Positions 36,131 through 49,284 are shown, counted from the first letter of the stretch. The stretch is 64,000 nt of DNA from Piper betle (GCA_033002965.1 JAURVB010014813.1:162199-226198); one strand, 5' to 3'. A program made the numbers and translations. Notes: generated by a model from the letters alone, not told the origin.

Positions 36131-37149
36131 AAAAGTTTCATTTTGGGTGGGAAAATTCCCACCTTTATTTTAAAAAAATCAAATAGGCCGCACTACTCAT
36201 TAAAGGGTACACGACCCATTAAGGTCTGCATGGGGAACTGGCAGCCAGTGTCCTGTGCGGGCTCATGGATGCGGCCTAGCCTCCCTTTGCCATCTGTCAC
36301 GGGGTCAATTCTAAGGTAAAATTTTTTATCCTAAATCATCTCCTATATGTCGTATTTTTACCCCAAAAAACACTTAGAAACACTTAGTCTTCCACAAATT
36401 ATATAGTAAAGGATAAACTCCAGGAAACAATTCCCAAATATTACTCATAGTACACGATCATTATCACAATCTATAGGCTAACCATTCACCTAAACCACCA
36501 AATGCTCCGAATCTACTCCCTCATTCCAGTACCAAGACTCCCACAAAACAACAATCACCCCTATCGATATCCAATTACCAGCAATATCGATAATTTGTAA
36601 TCAGCATCTTACCGATCACTGTTTTTTGCTCCTACCTGATATCATTTGCAACCTTTGCACCACGAGTATCACACTACTTCTCAGTCAAGAAATTAGCACC
36701 CGAACAAAAACCTCAATAATCTTGTCCCACTGTTTGCCCTTACTCGTTCACTTGTGCTCGATCTACGAAAACACACCTGATACAGTATTGTGTGTTATCG
36801 GTACTCCTTACCAATAAACTGTCTCAAGAGCCAAGTAGCCATGCTCCTAGTCACTACCTAATTTTCACCAAACACCAATCATTTCGCATAATCATAATTG
36901 TAAGATAAACTAACTATGCAAAAGCAAGTTCCATAGCCTCCAAATTGTTTCCTATCATCATAATTATAACTCAAATAATACAAAGAAAAAGTCCAATTTT
37001 ATTCATCAATTTTTCTAACTTGGGTTGGTAAGGGAACCACCAACCACACCCTTAACTATCACTCTAAAGCTGCTCACCTACGGTTACAAAATCACATTAA
37101 TTATAAAACCACTAAGTCGTATAATTACATAAAACAAGTCAATATATTC
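36131..37149. other. Intergenic DNA
   Basis: No gene. 36180-36310 is a more GC-rich block (GGCCGCACTACTCATTAAAG and following) of unknown origin. The rest is AT-rich, with a 63-residue open frame at 36626-36817 that I consider chance. Confidence 0.4.
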
Positions 37150-38760
37150 TATATTATTATTTATCAAATCTTTTAGTGATTATGAGCCTATGTCAAGCTC
37201 CAATTATACCGAGAGAGGTGGTCGCCCCAGCCTGCAATCTCATGTATACACACACACTCAACGTGGCCCACGACCTATAGTTATCGATATTTGTCATTCA
37301 CTTACCCTCTCGGTATCACAAGTGCATAATGAGTCATCTTGCCCCATTGCGCTTTGTAACCCCTTCTGGTATGAGGGGGAATATATAATATTTCAAGTAG
37401 TTATACGGACCTCAAATTGCAACATAGCTAAATTAATATGAGAGCAGTAAAACGAGACTCTAGCCTAAGAAAAAGAACAAGATTAGATCTTACACAGAAC
37501 GATCTAGATGAATATCATGAATGTGACATGGATTAATCTTTTCATAAAAGTTAATAACCATTAATTCAAATTGTAACATGCCGTCAAATAACTATAACCA
37601 AATATTTATTAATCTTTTCATAAAACTCAATAATTTATTGTCATCCATTTAACTAAAATTTTACCCATGACATAAATATTTTATTAGCATGGTAATACAT
37701 TAATGCCTTATCCTTTTTAAATTAATTAATTATTCAAATCAAGATTCCCTTAGCGTATGATAAATAATTATTGACTTACTAGCATATATTTAATTACTAA
37801 CATTAGTTATTTTCCTTGACGCATTAATTATTTAACTAAGGAAATCTTATTGGTTTTAGAAATATAGGTTACCATTTACTCTATTAATTAATATCACACT
37901 TTAATTCTAATTAAGATAATAATGTAACTTATTATGTCAATAATAGCTTGATTATATATTACAATAATTTATGAACTTTTCACTAACTCTAATTAATCAT
38001 CTGAAGATTAGTTAGATCATTGTATATAATTATTTAAAATTGCTTATATTAAAATTTAAAGGATATCAGTCATAAGATTATTTAAATTATTTAACTTGTT
38101 AAAAGTTCAAACTTTATTTATTTTAAATGTGTTATTAGGGTCCAACGATTGTGATGATCTCACTATTATATTTTAATAACTCATTTTAATTATTAATCTA
38201 TTAATAAATACTTAATTTTATACTTAACAATCAATTAGATAATATGTCATTAACCAATGATAATTCATCCCATAATTGAACCATATAAAATAATTAGAAC
38301 CATGGGTCACTTGATAATAATTTATGAACTCATTCAACACTAAATATAACCACTATCCAATAAAGATGAACAAGACTACATAGATTCAAAATCTAAATAG
38401 CTAGATCAAACCCTAAAGAACCTTGCAATTGCCTAATAATGTGCAAGATAAAAATTACATGTCATGCATGAGATCACACAAATAAAAAGAAGGAAATGAA
38501 AAGAATACCGATGAGAAAAAAAGTAGGTGGTAAGAGAATAACGCCGATGATGGCCTACCTAACGCCCAAACACTTTCCCACAATCCTCTCTATTTAATGA
38601 TTGAGGGTGACTTTAGATAACCATTCATAAAAATCTCTCACACAACGTCATATAATTTACAAAAATCTAATCCTTAAAAAATCTCACGTCCCCTAATTTT
38701 CTTCCATCGTAACTAAATATCCACTAAATTTTAACAATCAATTATAGTTATACAACCTCC
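37150..38760 (-). repeat. Dispersed repeat family, copy C, inverted relative to copy B
   Basis: Reverse-complement blocks match copy B (24540-26480) in order: GTGCATAATGAGTCATCTTG near 37325, ATATTTCAAGTAGTTATACG near 37390, CGATGATGGCC near 38545 and ATCGTAACTAAATAT near 38708. Copies B and C form a pair of inverted repeats about 11-12 kb apart that flank the PHD gene. Confidence 0.6.
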
Positions 38761-38894
38761 CCGTCCAAGAAAAATTATTATTATTATTTCGTGGTTTTTG
38801 CATTTTCATGATAAATTTGTCTTAGACTCTCAGTGTAGGGGTTCTTAGGGCTGTAGTAGAGAGGTGGTAGTTTATATTACAATTTTAACTTTAC

Positions 38895-39580
38895 TTGAAT
38901 GTAAAAACCATGTACTGTTTATTTCCTTTTATAATAGTTTAATAATTAGCCACCAATTAAAAAAGATCATAAAAGCTTAATTTTCAAAGCATATATATAT
39001 ATATATAAAAGTCTCTTCAAAACCACGGTATTTTGTAAATACCAAGGTGTTTTATTTGATATAGTTAGTTTGACTTAGGTTGAGAGTAAATCGAACCTCA
39101 ACAATTTTTCAAAAATAAAATATAATATTAATATAAATTTAAAATATAGGTCAAGTTAGTTCTTGCCAATTCTGCAATAATTGTTATATAAAAATAAGAG
39201 AAAATGTTTTTTTGTGATCAATGTAAACAAATATAGAGGTTGTAATAAATATTGTAAGTATAAAATCACATACTATGAATTCATATTTCTAATTAGTATA
39301 TTGTATCAAATTTTATGACAATATTTTTATTTATACATAATCCGGTTTAACTTGTTAAATTCTGTTAACTACACCATATATCTGTCAAAATTTTGATACA
39401 ATCGTCGGGTATGGTTTTAAAAATATTGCACATAAAAGTATACATGAGATTTGAACCCAAAATTTCGTTCCATCAGGTTAAAGGATGAAATTGTGATAAT
39501 GTAAAAACCATGTAATGTTTATTTACTTTTATAATATTAATAATTAGCCACCAATTAAAAAAAGATCATAAAGTTGGAAA
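38895..39580 (+). repeat. Direct repeat of about 75 bp flanking ~520 bp, upstream of the ANTH gene
   Basis: GTAAAAACCATGTA.TGTTTATTT..TTTTATAATA..TTAATAATTAGCCACCAATTAAAAAA.GATCATAAA occurs at about 38900-38978 and again at about 39500-39572. The AT-rich DNA between holds a (TA)n tract at 38992-39007. It looks like a local duplication or an insertion bounded by direct repeats. It lies within 1.2 kb of the ANTH start codon, so it may be in that promoter. Confidence 0.6.
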
Positions 39581-39998
39581 CAGCCCATGTAAATATTGCA
39601 ATTCAACTCCAATAGCACCAAAATGACTGTAATCCCTCACAATTCCCACCATACATACCTACAAAAGAATAATAATAGTAATTATAATAATATCGTGCTT
39701 TAAAAAAATTGAGATAATAACAATAATGGAGCATAACAATAATATGTATTATATGATACGCATGTATAGAACAATGGTGGCGAAGAAAGGAAACTCCCAC
39801 ACGCGGTGGACAAGGAGAGGCAGAGGGAAGGAGAAGAGAAAGGGAAGGCCGTTATTCTTCTTCCTACCACAATCCCTCCCTTCCCCACCAACCAACCCCT
39901 CTTCCTCCTCCATTCTCTTCTCATATATTATCGTCTCTGATCTACGTCCTCGTCCCTTGGACGTATGTTGGTTGCACCACTCTAGTTATATCAATATC

Positions 39999-42900
39999 AT
40001 GGCCACATTCCAGAGCTGGCGCAAGGCCTATGGGGCTCTCAAGGACACCACCAAGGTTGGCCTCGCCAAGGTTAACAGCGAGTTCAAGGTACCCATTTCG
40101 CCTTTTTTTCATTTGTTTTTTTTTGGTATGGTTCTTGTTTATTTGGATCGTACGCATCATGTGTTTGTGACGTTTGCATGGTTTGTGATATCGATCGGCC
40201 AGGAACTGGACATCGCGATCGTGAAGGCGACCAACCATGTTGAGTGCCCCCAAAGGAGCGGCATATTAGAAGTAAGGCATTCTTTCACTTTTCTTATTTA
40301 TATGCGTTTTCATGTATTAATTTCGTGTATATGGATGGATATATATGGGATTGGGCAGATTAGATGATTTTATTTGTGATGGGGCATTGCAGAAATATTT
40401 GCTGCTACCTCTGTTATTCATCCTCGAGCCGTTGTTGCCTATTGTATACATGCGCTTGCAAGGAGATTGTCCAAGACTAGAAACTGGGTGGTATGCTCTT
40501 CAATCCTCTTTTTCCTCTTCCAGTTTGTATATGGGGTACACGTGTGTAGAATTTGTTCTTAAAATTTGTCCCTCTGAATTATATGCATGGTTACGGTCTG
40601 GTTGGAATTTGTAAGCATCGAAGCTTTTGATAATGAGTTCTGGTAGTTGATTATGTCTTGGCATTTCATACCGTCTTATGCTTGTGTTTTTGTCCATGGA
40701 TCTTGGTGTCATCTAAGTTTAAAATGTTTTAATTTATTCATGTTTGGTATTATAGATGCTTTCGTCTTCGTCCATCTGCCCGTCAACTGGTAGTGAAATT
40801 GGATGAACTAAGTTGATGGAATAGAAAATGATCTCATTAAACATTTAGTATTCTTGTGGCCATTTTATGCAGTTTCTACATTCACATATAATAAGTTGTT
40901 GTGCCAAGCTAGGACATGAATGGATTATTTTCTTAATGAGGATTAGTTGGCCTGTGTTTTAGAGTAGGTTTATGAGATCCAAAAATTAAATGAATATTAT
41001 GTACCGCTATTATGATAAATAAAACTGGAATAAGTAGGTTTCAAAAGGTATAAATGACTTTTGCCCTGTTTAGGCCAGGATATATGTTGGAAATTAATTG
41101 TGCATATCAATTATTTGACGAAATTGCAGAATGATTTTTTTGATGTTTCATTGTGTCTGGTATATCCTGGTAATGAACAATTGACATATTTCCTTTTCCT
41201 GTGCTAGGTTGCAATCAAGACTCTGATTGTTATTCACAGGACGCTAAGAGAAGGTGATCCCACATTTAGAGAAGAGCTGTTGAACTACTCTCATAGAGGG
41301 AACATTCTTCAAATTTCCAATTTTAAAGATGATTCAAGTTCTCTTGGTAGTTTCATTTGGCATATGATCACTACTCTTCCTAAAAAACTGGTTATAAATT
41401 CTATACTTTAGCGTTGATCATGTATAATTTGCAAACGTTTTCAGCTTGGGATTGCTCTGCGTGGGTTAGGACATATGCACTTTTTCTAGAGGAGAGACTT
41501 GAATGCTTTAGGATTTTAAAATATGATATTGAAGCTGAGCGTGGCACCCAATACCCCCCAGATTCACCTAAGGTGGGGGTTAATTTAAACGATAACCTCG
41601 TCTATAAGCATCAAATTTCGTTTGAAAGAGCTTCTTATTCTCAATAGAATGCAGACATTTTGTAGAACCAGAGACTTGGGACGTGATCAACTTTTGGAGC
41701 AGTTGCCTGCTTTGCAACAACTTCTTTTCCGTCTTGTTGGTTGTCAGGTGATTTACGGATTTTAGTTGAACATAATCTTTGTAGGCCACATAGATGATAG
41801 TGTATATTTTAAAACATGAGAATAAGCATCTCAATATGTTTTTTGTATTGAATTTCATGATTGGTTATTAATGTCATTCCATCATTTTCAGCCTGAGGGA
41901 GGAGCCTATCACAACTACCTTATACAATACGCATTGGCTTTGGTATGAATTTATTTTCGTGGGGATTAGTGAGAAGTTTTTACTTTGCATCTTGATGGCC
42001 ATTAAAAATGTTTGCAATGAAGTTAGGGCTGGTAATCATTTTCGTCATAAAATTTGTCATCATTTATTCTTGTTTATTCCCCATGGTTTGAATGGAGTGC
42101 TTTTGTGAAAGAAAATACTCCTCAGACTTCCAAAATGCAACACCTTCACATTATATCTCTATACGAGCATTAAATAATGCAATTCCCAAAGCTTGAGAAA
42201 GCCACCAACGTTGCAAAAACATTGGATTTTGGAAGGCTGTACAACACTACCCTTTTAATCCTTCTCTTTGGATTGTTTGCCAAATTTGCAAGCACATTTT
42301 TTATGAATGTGATTGACTTGGAACAGTTTCCCTATCAACAGAGAACGCTTATGTTAAAAGTGTATATTATGGTTGATCTCTAAAGTTCTTGCTTAGCAGT
42401 GTAGAGTATAATTTTTAACTTCTATCATGCTTGGTGGGGGCAGGGAAACAAACTTCGGATTTATGAATTCTACTCTAGCCAGTTCCTTGATCTTGCTTTT
42501 CTTCACCAAATTGTCACTTTTATTGATGCAGGTGTTGAAAGAAAGCTTCAAAATATACTGCGCAATAAATGATGGAATAATTAATCTTGTAGATATGGTA
42601 CAGAGTACAGTCGACCATATCTTGTTGTATGTTAATTGAAGTGATTTAGTTGTTTGGTTCATCCTTGAGAGTTTTGCCATTGTTGCAGTTCTTTGAGATG
42701 TCTAGACATGATGCTGTCAAAGCCCTAAATATCTACAAAAGATCAGGACAACAGGTTTCTAATACAACTTTTGAGCACTGTGCTCCTATGTTCTGTAGAT
42801 GTTCTGTAGTATGCGAAGATTATGGCTCTTTCAAATGATTATTATGTTACATTAACAGGCTGAAGATCTTTCTGATTTTTATGATTTCGGTAAAGGTCTT

Positions 42901-44490
42901 AACCTTGCTAGAAATTTCCAGTTCCCTACACTGCAGCAGGTAAATATTGTGCATATATTTGCTAATGATGTGCAGTTTTATACAAGGATGAAATTTTATG
43001 CTTTTGTTTCTGCAGCCACCTCCCTCTTTTCTTACAACTATGGAAGAATACATACGTGAAGCACCTCGTGCTGGATCTATTTCCAATAGGAAACTGGTTG
43101 GTATATCTGATACATTCATCTGAATAATGATCTTTGGATGTATTTATCCTTCACATACCAGTGCTGATCGTGTGCCATTTTGTATCTCCCATTTTATTTT
43201 ACTTTGAAACGATAATTTTCTCCCTACTTTCGTTGCTTGTTCTTCAACAAAATGCTTTCAGAGACGAATTTTGCTATAAATGTAGATTTGTAGTATGAAA
43301 AATCTCCTTGAAAGTGAGTTAGCATGTTTCACTGCCTTTGCGACACCAGGAATATCAGGAGATAAACGTGTTGCCTAAACCGGAAGAGCAGCCTGCTCCT
43401 GAGAGCATAAAAGCTGTTGAGGTTGAGCAGAAAGCAAGCGAAGAAACAAAAGAACCTCCACTTTTGAACAATGATGTTGAACCCGAGCCGGCTCAACCTG
43501 CAGCATGATGTAGATTTTCTGGTGAGTATCATGCATATTAGTAGTAAAAATTTATCGGTGTATCATGCATGCTGTTCTCTAATCTTCTTGCTACAAAGAA
43601 ATTTAGCAAAAAATTAACATTTCTTTTCAGGGACTGAACGAGATAAATCCTGATACAGTTGCCTTGGAGGAAAGCAATGCACTAGCTCTAGCTATAATTC
43701 CCTCTGGTCAGTCTCATTTTGTAAAAACTTGCTTCTTGGCAACTTAGAGAAGCTATTTAAGCAAACTTTAAGGGCAAATTTTGTTGTATTTATGAAAACT
43801 CTTCCTTGAACTGTTTCCAGATAGCGAGGCGAAACAAGAAGTTGGTGGGTCTTCAGAGATGGGAACCTCAGGATGGGAGCTAGCACTCGTTACAACTCCC
43901 TGCAACAATGGGCGTCAATTGATTGCAGAAAGCAAATTGGTTTGCGCACACCCAAACATCTTTTGTAGATAAAATAGTTACATCTCTCAGCAAACTATGA
44001 AATGAATATTTTCACAAACATCATGGTGGCTTGTTAATTGTCATGCTTCTTCCTGTAAACTCCTTCAATGTGACTGGAAAAATTCAAATGTTTCTAGGCC
44101 GGGGGATTCGATAAGCTTCTGCTCGATAGCTTGTACGAAGACGGAGAAGCAAGGCAAGAGCAGCAGCAGAAGATGGCATATGGAGTTTCCTCAGGTTCGA
44201 ATCCATTCGCCTCGAGCGATCCATTTGCAATGTCAAACAGCATTGCACCACCACCAAACGTTCAAATGGCGATGATGGCGCAACAACAGCAACAACTATA
44301 CCAACAACAGATGACAACGATGATACAACCATACCAACCATATCAACAACAATATCAGCAATATCCAAACAACAGCCATCCTCAGCAGCCTCAAAAGGCC
44401 ATGGGAAGCACTAATCCTTTTGGTGATCCATTCGCCTACGACAACTCGCATACCACGACTGCAAATCCAAGCGGACAGAACTTGCTTTAG
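39999..44490 (+). CDS. ANTH-domain clathrin assembly protein (AP180/CALM type), 15 exons, two reading-frame breaks
   Basis: This is a clathrin adaptor that binds PIP2 membranes and clathrin/AP2 in endocytosis; it resembles Arabidopsis At5g35200. Exons: 39999-40088, 40203-40271, 40393-40490, 41208-41346, 41445-41572, 41655-41747, 41892-41942, 42532-42597, 42689-42754, 42859-42939, 43016-43096, 43350-43521, 43631-43706, 43821-43939 and 44098-44490. The ANTH domain begins [20 protein letters not shown] and continues [41 protein letters not shown] and DGIINLVDM. The C-terminal tail is Gln-rich, with NPF ([18 protein letters not shown]) and DPF motifs for EH- and AP2-type partners, after [10 protein letters not shown] and LDSLYEDGE. 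Exon 2 lacks one base at the CCCCC run 40247-40251, inside the lipid-binding motif (expected ECPPKERHI). Exon 12 carries one base too many (or two too few), giving a TGA at 43506. Repaired length is about 573 residues. Confidence 0.9.
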
Positions 44491-45640
44491 ACTGTATTCA
44501 TTGAGGTCCCAGCATGAGTTTATCCATTCTTTGATTCTTTATCTATGTAGATGGACAATGGGCAGTTGACATTCATGTACAAGGTCAATATTCTGTTTGC
44601 TTCCTGACATTATTCATGTGTTATACTTTGCGGGGATACAGAAATATTTTGTTTACTGGTTTATTAGTCTTGCAGTACTTGTACCTGTTCAAGTGTTCAA
44701 CTAAATTCTAATCATGTTAATTCCAATGTCCTGCTGCTTGTAATGGATAATGTTGATGATTTAATGTTTCAAGTAATTTGAGCTGGTTCAAAAAAAAAAG
44801 AGAGTTTGAGCCGGTTCAATATAATTCTAATCATACTGTAAGTTTCAAAAAATTATTTCATTTAATTTGATGTAAAAATATATATATTTAATTAAAATAT
44901 AACTGTCAGGAAAGCAGTTCACATTGTTACTACTATATTTACTTACAATATGATTCCTAATCCAATTACAAGTCGTTTTATAGAAAATTTTTGCCCCAAA
45001 TAAAAATGAATATTAATTAATTTAAATTAATAAAGGCAATCTTATTTAAAATATAACTTTGGCTAAAGTTAGGAGTTTATATTATTAGGAGACAATGAAT
45101 TTGAATTCCTTTGAAGAAAACTTTCACCAACAAAGTTATTTATATATGTTGACTCTTAATCTTTATTTAAAGAGATTTAAACATAGTAGAGACAAAATCA
45201 TTCCTAATAACATTGTTGCTTAAAATAAGACTTCTCCTTTTCATTTAGGCTAATAATATTTTCTTTAATAATAAATTTAATATTTCCATTCAATAACTAG
45301 AGTTGATATAAAACACAAAAAAAACATCGCACAACCCTAGAGAGTAAGGATGATTTTGAATATTTGTAAATTTAATCCATATACAATATTTGATTCTAAT
45401 TAATTTCATATCGGATACGAATTCAGGCTATTTGATTAATATAATATATTTAAAAATATTTTGAACAGGTACATATTTAGAGTAATTCGATTTAAAAATT
45501 ATTATATTTATAAATTTTTATCAATTGGGTTATATATGAATTGATTACGAGTTAAATAAATTTAAATTAAATATAAATATGAATATAATAAATAAAATTA
45601 ATATAATATAATATATAAAATATCCCATCCTTACACTAGA
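44491..45640. other. 3' UTR of the ANTH gene and AT-rich spacer
   Basis: The first 300 bases are probably 3' UTR. A short duplication of GAGCTGGTTCAA / GAGCCGGTTCAAT occurs near 44780-44820. The rest is AT-rich, with no gene or clear repeat. Confidence 0.45.
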
Positions 45641-45665
45641 ACTAGGACGTGTGAAAATTGTCCGG

Positions 45666-45706
45666 CACGTGGGAGCCCATCCAAATAACATGTATATATA
45701 TATAAT
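45666..45706 (+). promoter_or_regulatory. G-box and TATA region of the 155-aa protein gene
   Basis: CACGTG (G-box core) lies at 45666-45671, and TATATATATATAAT lies at about 45692-45705. The ATG is at 45754, so a start site about 30 bp after the TATA would leave a leader of roughly 20-25 bases. This is a positional argument only. Confidence 0.4.
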
Positions 45707-45753
45707 TAAGAATTCCATTCCTCTCCAAACCCAATCTTCTCCTTACCCGCTGG

Positions 45754-47249
45754 ATGGCTCGGTTCCTCTCCCAATCCCGAATCCGCCACTCCTACGCCTT
45801 CTCCTCCGCCACCCGCCTCCTCTCCCTCCGCCACCGCTCCGGCCAAACCGACCCGCCCCACCTCATCGAGATCACCCTCGACTCCCCCGACTCCCCCGGC
45901 GACCCCGACCTCGCCGGCCTCCGCTCCCGCCTCGAGGACGCTATCCACGCCGTCATCTCCCGCCGATCGGCCCCCGACTGGCTCCCCTTCCTCCCCGGCG
46001 CCTCCTACTGGGTCCCGCCCAGGGTGCCCTACGGGGTGGTTGAGGTGGTCGGGAATATCGCCGCCGCCGGCCCCTTGTTCGAGGAGGAGGCGGTCTCTAT
46101 GGCGTCCGTGCGCGGCTGGCCTTCCTCTTCCTTCTTCGTCGAGGATAAAGGTTGGGTCTTTTCCCTCTTCTGTTTGTCGAATTTGTTTGTTCGTTTGATG
46201 ATCGGATATTTTGATTAGCTTGTATGTTGACGATGCGGTTGTTGATGGTTTGCACGGGGGAGTGGTCGCGTCTTCGATTGCATCGGATGTGTTATTTCGT
46301 CCGTAAATAACTGTAAAGTTTGTGTCTTGGGCGCCGATCTTTTCGAAATTGATGATTCATGATTGCTCAGCTCGCTCGCCCTTAATTAAAACGCCAAAAG
46401 TTGTGGTCTTGTTGAATACTAAAGTAGTTTAGGATATGAGGTTTGATCTTAATGTTTTCTTAATTCATGATTTGTTTATCGATTGTGTGCATGGGGTTGT
46501 TTTATGGAATGCTGTTGGCGTGCTTATGGTTGTTTTGGGATTTTTATTTTTGGCCAATGTTGAAGACTACAGCCATTTTTAACAATTGGTAGTGAGAACC
46601 ATACGCGTCAAAAGAAGAGAAACCATGGTGTTAGGTTGCCCATATGAGTCAGAACAGCAGCTTTGGCTCCTGGAAACAGTTGGCGTGTTAATCCTAATTT
46701 ACTTAATTTCAATCGTTATCTATAGAATCTGTATATGCAATTGGTTCAGCAAGACATAGACACTCCTGGCACGGATATCATTGGCAGAGTAGTAGTTAGA
46801 ATTGTTGGCATCCTATCTTTCTTTTCTGTGGGTACTGACTCTCCAAGAGCTGTATATCAGAAAAGTTTTACTTTGAAAGGTCAAATTTTTTTGTACAGTC
46901 AAGGTTGGCGTTCATTATAGATATTGGTTCATGCAAAGCTAGTTTTGCTATCTCTTTGTGGACATTTATTATCATTCAAGCTCATGTACCCTACGCTACT
47001 TTTGCTTCAATGCTGTCTTTTTGTCCCCTCACCCTCTATTGCAGGACTTCTAACAGCTTGTTGCGGTATGCATCCATAACTAATAGTAGTTTACTAGTAC
47101 TTTGGTTTGTCTATTTTGACTGTGCAATCGGATAATGGGTTGTGGAAATTTTGCTTATTACCGTTGTTGTTGTTGCAGGAGGAGCCCCACATCCAGCAAA
47201 GAGAGCTTCCAAGAAGAAGGTGACAGAATCTGAAGATGAAGAAGGTTGA
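45754..47249 (+). CDS. Small plant protein of unknown function, probably mitochondrial, two exons
   Basis: Exons 45754-46150 and 47179-47249, with correct phase (1 then 2) and a good GT-AG junction, encode 155 residues. The N-terminus (MARFLSQSRIRHSYAFSSAT) is Arg/Ser-rich with no acidic residue for 30 positions, as in mitochondrial presequences. The conserved-looking core is RRSAPDWLPFLPGASYWVPP followed by VRGWPSSSFFVED. The C-terminal exon is a short basic then acidic tail (KRASKKKVTESEDEEG). I recall similar small proteins, with the WLPFLPG.SYWVPP core, in other plants but no function for them. The first exon is very GC-rich, which creates long open frames on both strands that are artefacts. 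The 1.03-kb intron is AT-rich. Confidence 0.8.
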
Positions 47250-48362
47250 TTGGACCATGACAGGGTTCTAAAAGGAGGTAAGTGGGCAATTTAAGGAAGT
47301 ATGATGTCTATGTTTATTATAAGCAAGTCTCAAATCCCTTCTGCGTCCATATTTTCTTCTTGCGATATCTTCACCTTGCTCAATTAGCTGGTGATTCTTA
47401 GCTTACTGAGCTTCTATCCTTCCCAAGTTTTATAATTCTTTAACTTTGTGCTACATTGGCCTTTTGTCAGCTAAATTATCAAACTTAATGTCATTGTGCA
47501 GGTGCGGTGACTTGTACAGAAGACGATGGGGGTGGGGGGGTGTACACTACAGATCAAAAGAAAGCGTTGTTTGCGCTAAAGAAATATGCGACGTGGACTA
47601 GTAACTGTTTTAATTTTTCGGGCTTCATCTTCTACATGCTTTCCTGGCCGAAATAGCTGATGCATTTAGTTGATCTACAGATAATCTCATTGTACAAGCT
47701 GGCGGTTGATTCAAACAATGAAATGATAAGGCTTTTAAAAATAACCAGATTCTGTTTCGTTTGGCTGCAGAATCATTGTAGATGTTTTTGCATTAAACAA
47801 TGAGGTGATGGGAAGTTGAATGTGTGTTCCCCTGTCGTATATGTTCATTAACTCATCGACGGTGGGAATGTATTCCGGTTGCCGTTCTTGCTTTAGATGC
47901 CTCGTAGCAAACAACCATGTTTCTTTCAGAAATTTCCTGAACATGTTAATATTGAACCAAAAAACGTGTCTAGGAGAACAAGGATAATTTTCTGTCTTAA
48001 GGAAAATCGCATAACTATCACAAGGGAAGAAAGCACAATCGGAACACGGCAAGGATGATAGAAGATCAAAGAGGACTTGGTAGGATAGAAAGATTACATG
48101 TCCAACTCTGCGTTAGGTTTTGTCACCCACATTTATCTTGTGATGTTTATCGGCAAACAAAGAAGGGGCATCTGTGAAGACATTTCACAACTGTGCTAGA
48201 CAAAATCATAGTCATGCACATGCATTTCCTCCCTGCAACAAATGACTTTGTTCCCCAGGTTTGAGATATCTCCGGTCGTGTATTGTGAGAGGGCTTACAA
48301 GCTTTTTAAGGTTGCTTCTCCGATGTATATGATTTTAAGGTTGCTTCTCACGCACCGTTAGT
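47250..48362. other. 3' regions of two convergent genes
   Basis: This holds the 3' UTR of the 155-aa protein gene (to about 47720) and the downstream region of the minus-strand RING-CH gene. A 105-residue minus-strand frame at 47735-48052 has no family resemblance and no splice connection that fits the RING-CH gene, so I leave it out. Confidence 0.45.
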
Positions 48363-49243
48363 TCAATACAATCCCAACATCCTTAGTCCATTTACATGAT
48401 TTTCGTCAAATTCTTTTAGGTTTTTATTCCTTCTCGATTTTCCACTATGTATGCCTGTAAATTGCATCCTCATAAGCTGAAGCAAACATGCACATGTTTG
48501 AATCAAGAAAATGCTAAAAAATATTATCTGGAGAAAACTTCCACATCATTTCTTAACAAATTTTGTCATGTGGCGCGAAAATGATATATCAAATTCTTAT
48601 GTCCCTAACTGGTTCAAGATAGAAAATGACGGAAAACTACATAAGATCATGATTACAGAGCAAAAGGATAGGCAACCAACCTTTGTTAGTTCTTGTTTAG
48701 CCAGGACATGATGGTGGCGATCACTTATCCTCTGGCCGCATATTATTGCAATAAAGAATCCATAAAGAAGGCCCACCAATATAATAGCCATGACTGGAAA
48801 AGGGAAAATTGAAAGCAAGAACAAACACAAAATATTTATTATAATAGTGAGACCTTGAAGACGACCACATATATAACAACCATGATTGGAAATATGTAAA
48901 ACAGAAAGCAGGTAGAGAGATGAAATGTTAATCACAATCACAAGGACTGGCAGGAAGAAGACCACCCTTGCATAGATTTCCTCAGGTGAAATTGTAGACA
49001 TGGGTCTGTCTAGTAAAATTGAAAATGGGGCCTAAAGAGCGGGAAGATCATCTCAAAAGCTGTTTTCAATCCAATGAGACTGAATTTCAAAATCAATATT
49101 TTTGATTAGGCACAATAGCAGGATCGAGGTTTATGCATTAGTCTTTAAATTTAAGGACAGCATTGCCCATGGGCACTCAGCGCTCATGACACGTGGGATT
49201 CCATTTATTTAATACAAATAAATTTTGAATCTCAGAAGAGCTA

Positions 49244-49284
<41 letters not shown>

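Noticed and set aside
45651..46043. 130-residue Pro/Arg-rich frame overlapping the 155-aa protein
   Set aside because: Shifted-frame shadow of the GC-rich first exon at 45754.
47735..48052. 105-residue minus-strand frame as an additional RING-CH exon
   Set aside because: The RING-CH protein ends naturally with LRMLGLY at 48363; phases do not connect and no similarity is apparent.
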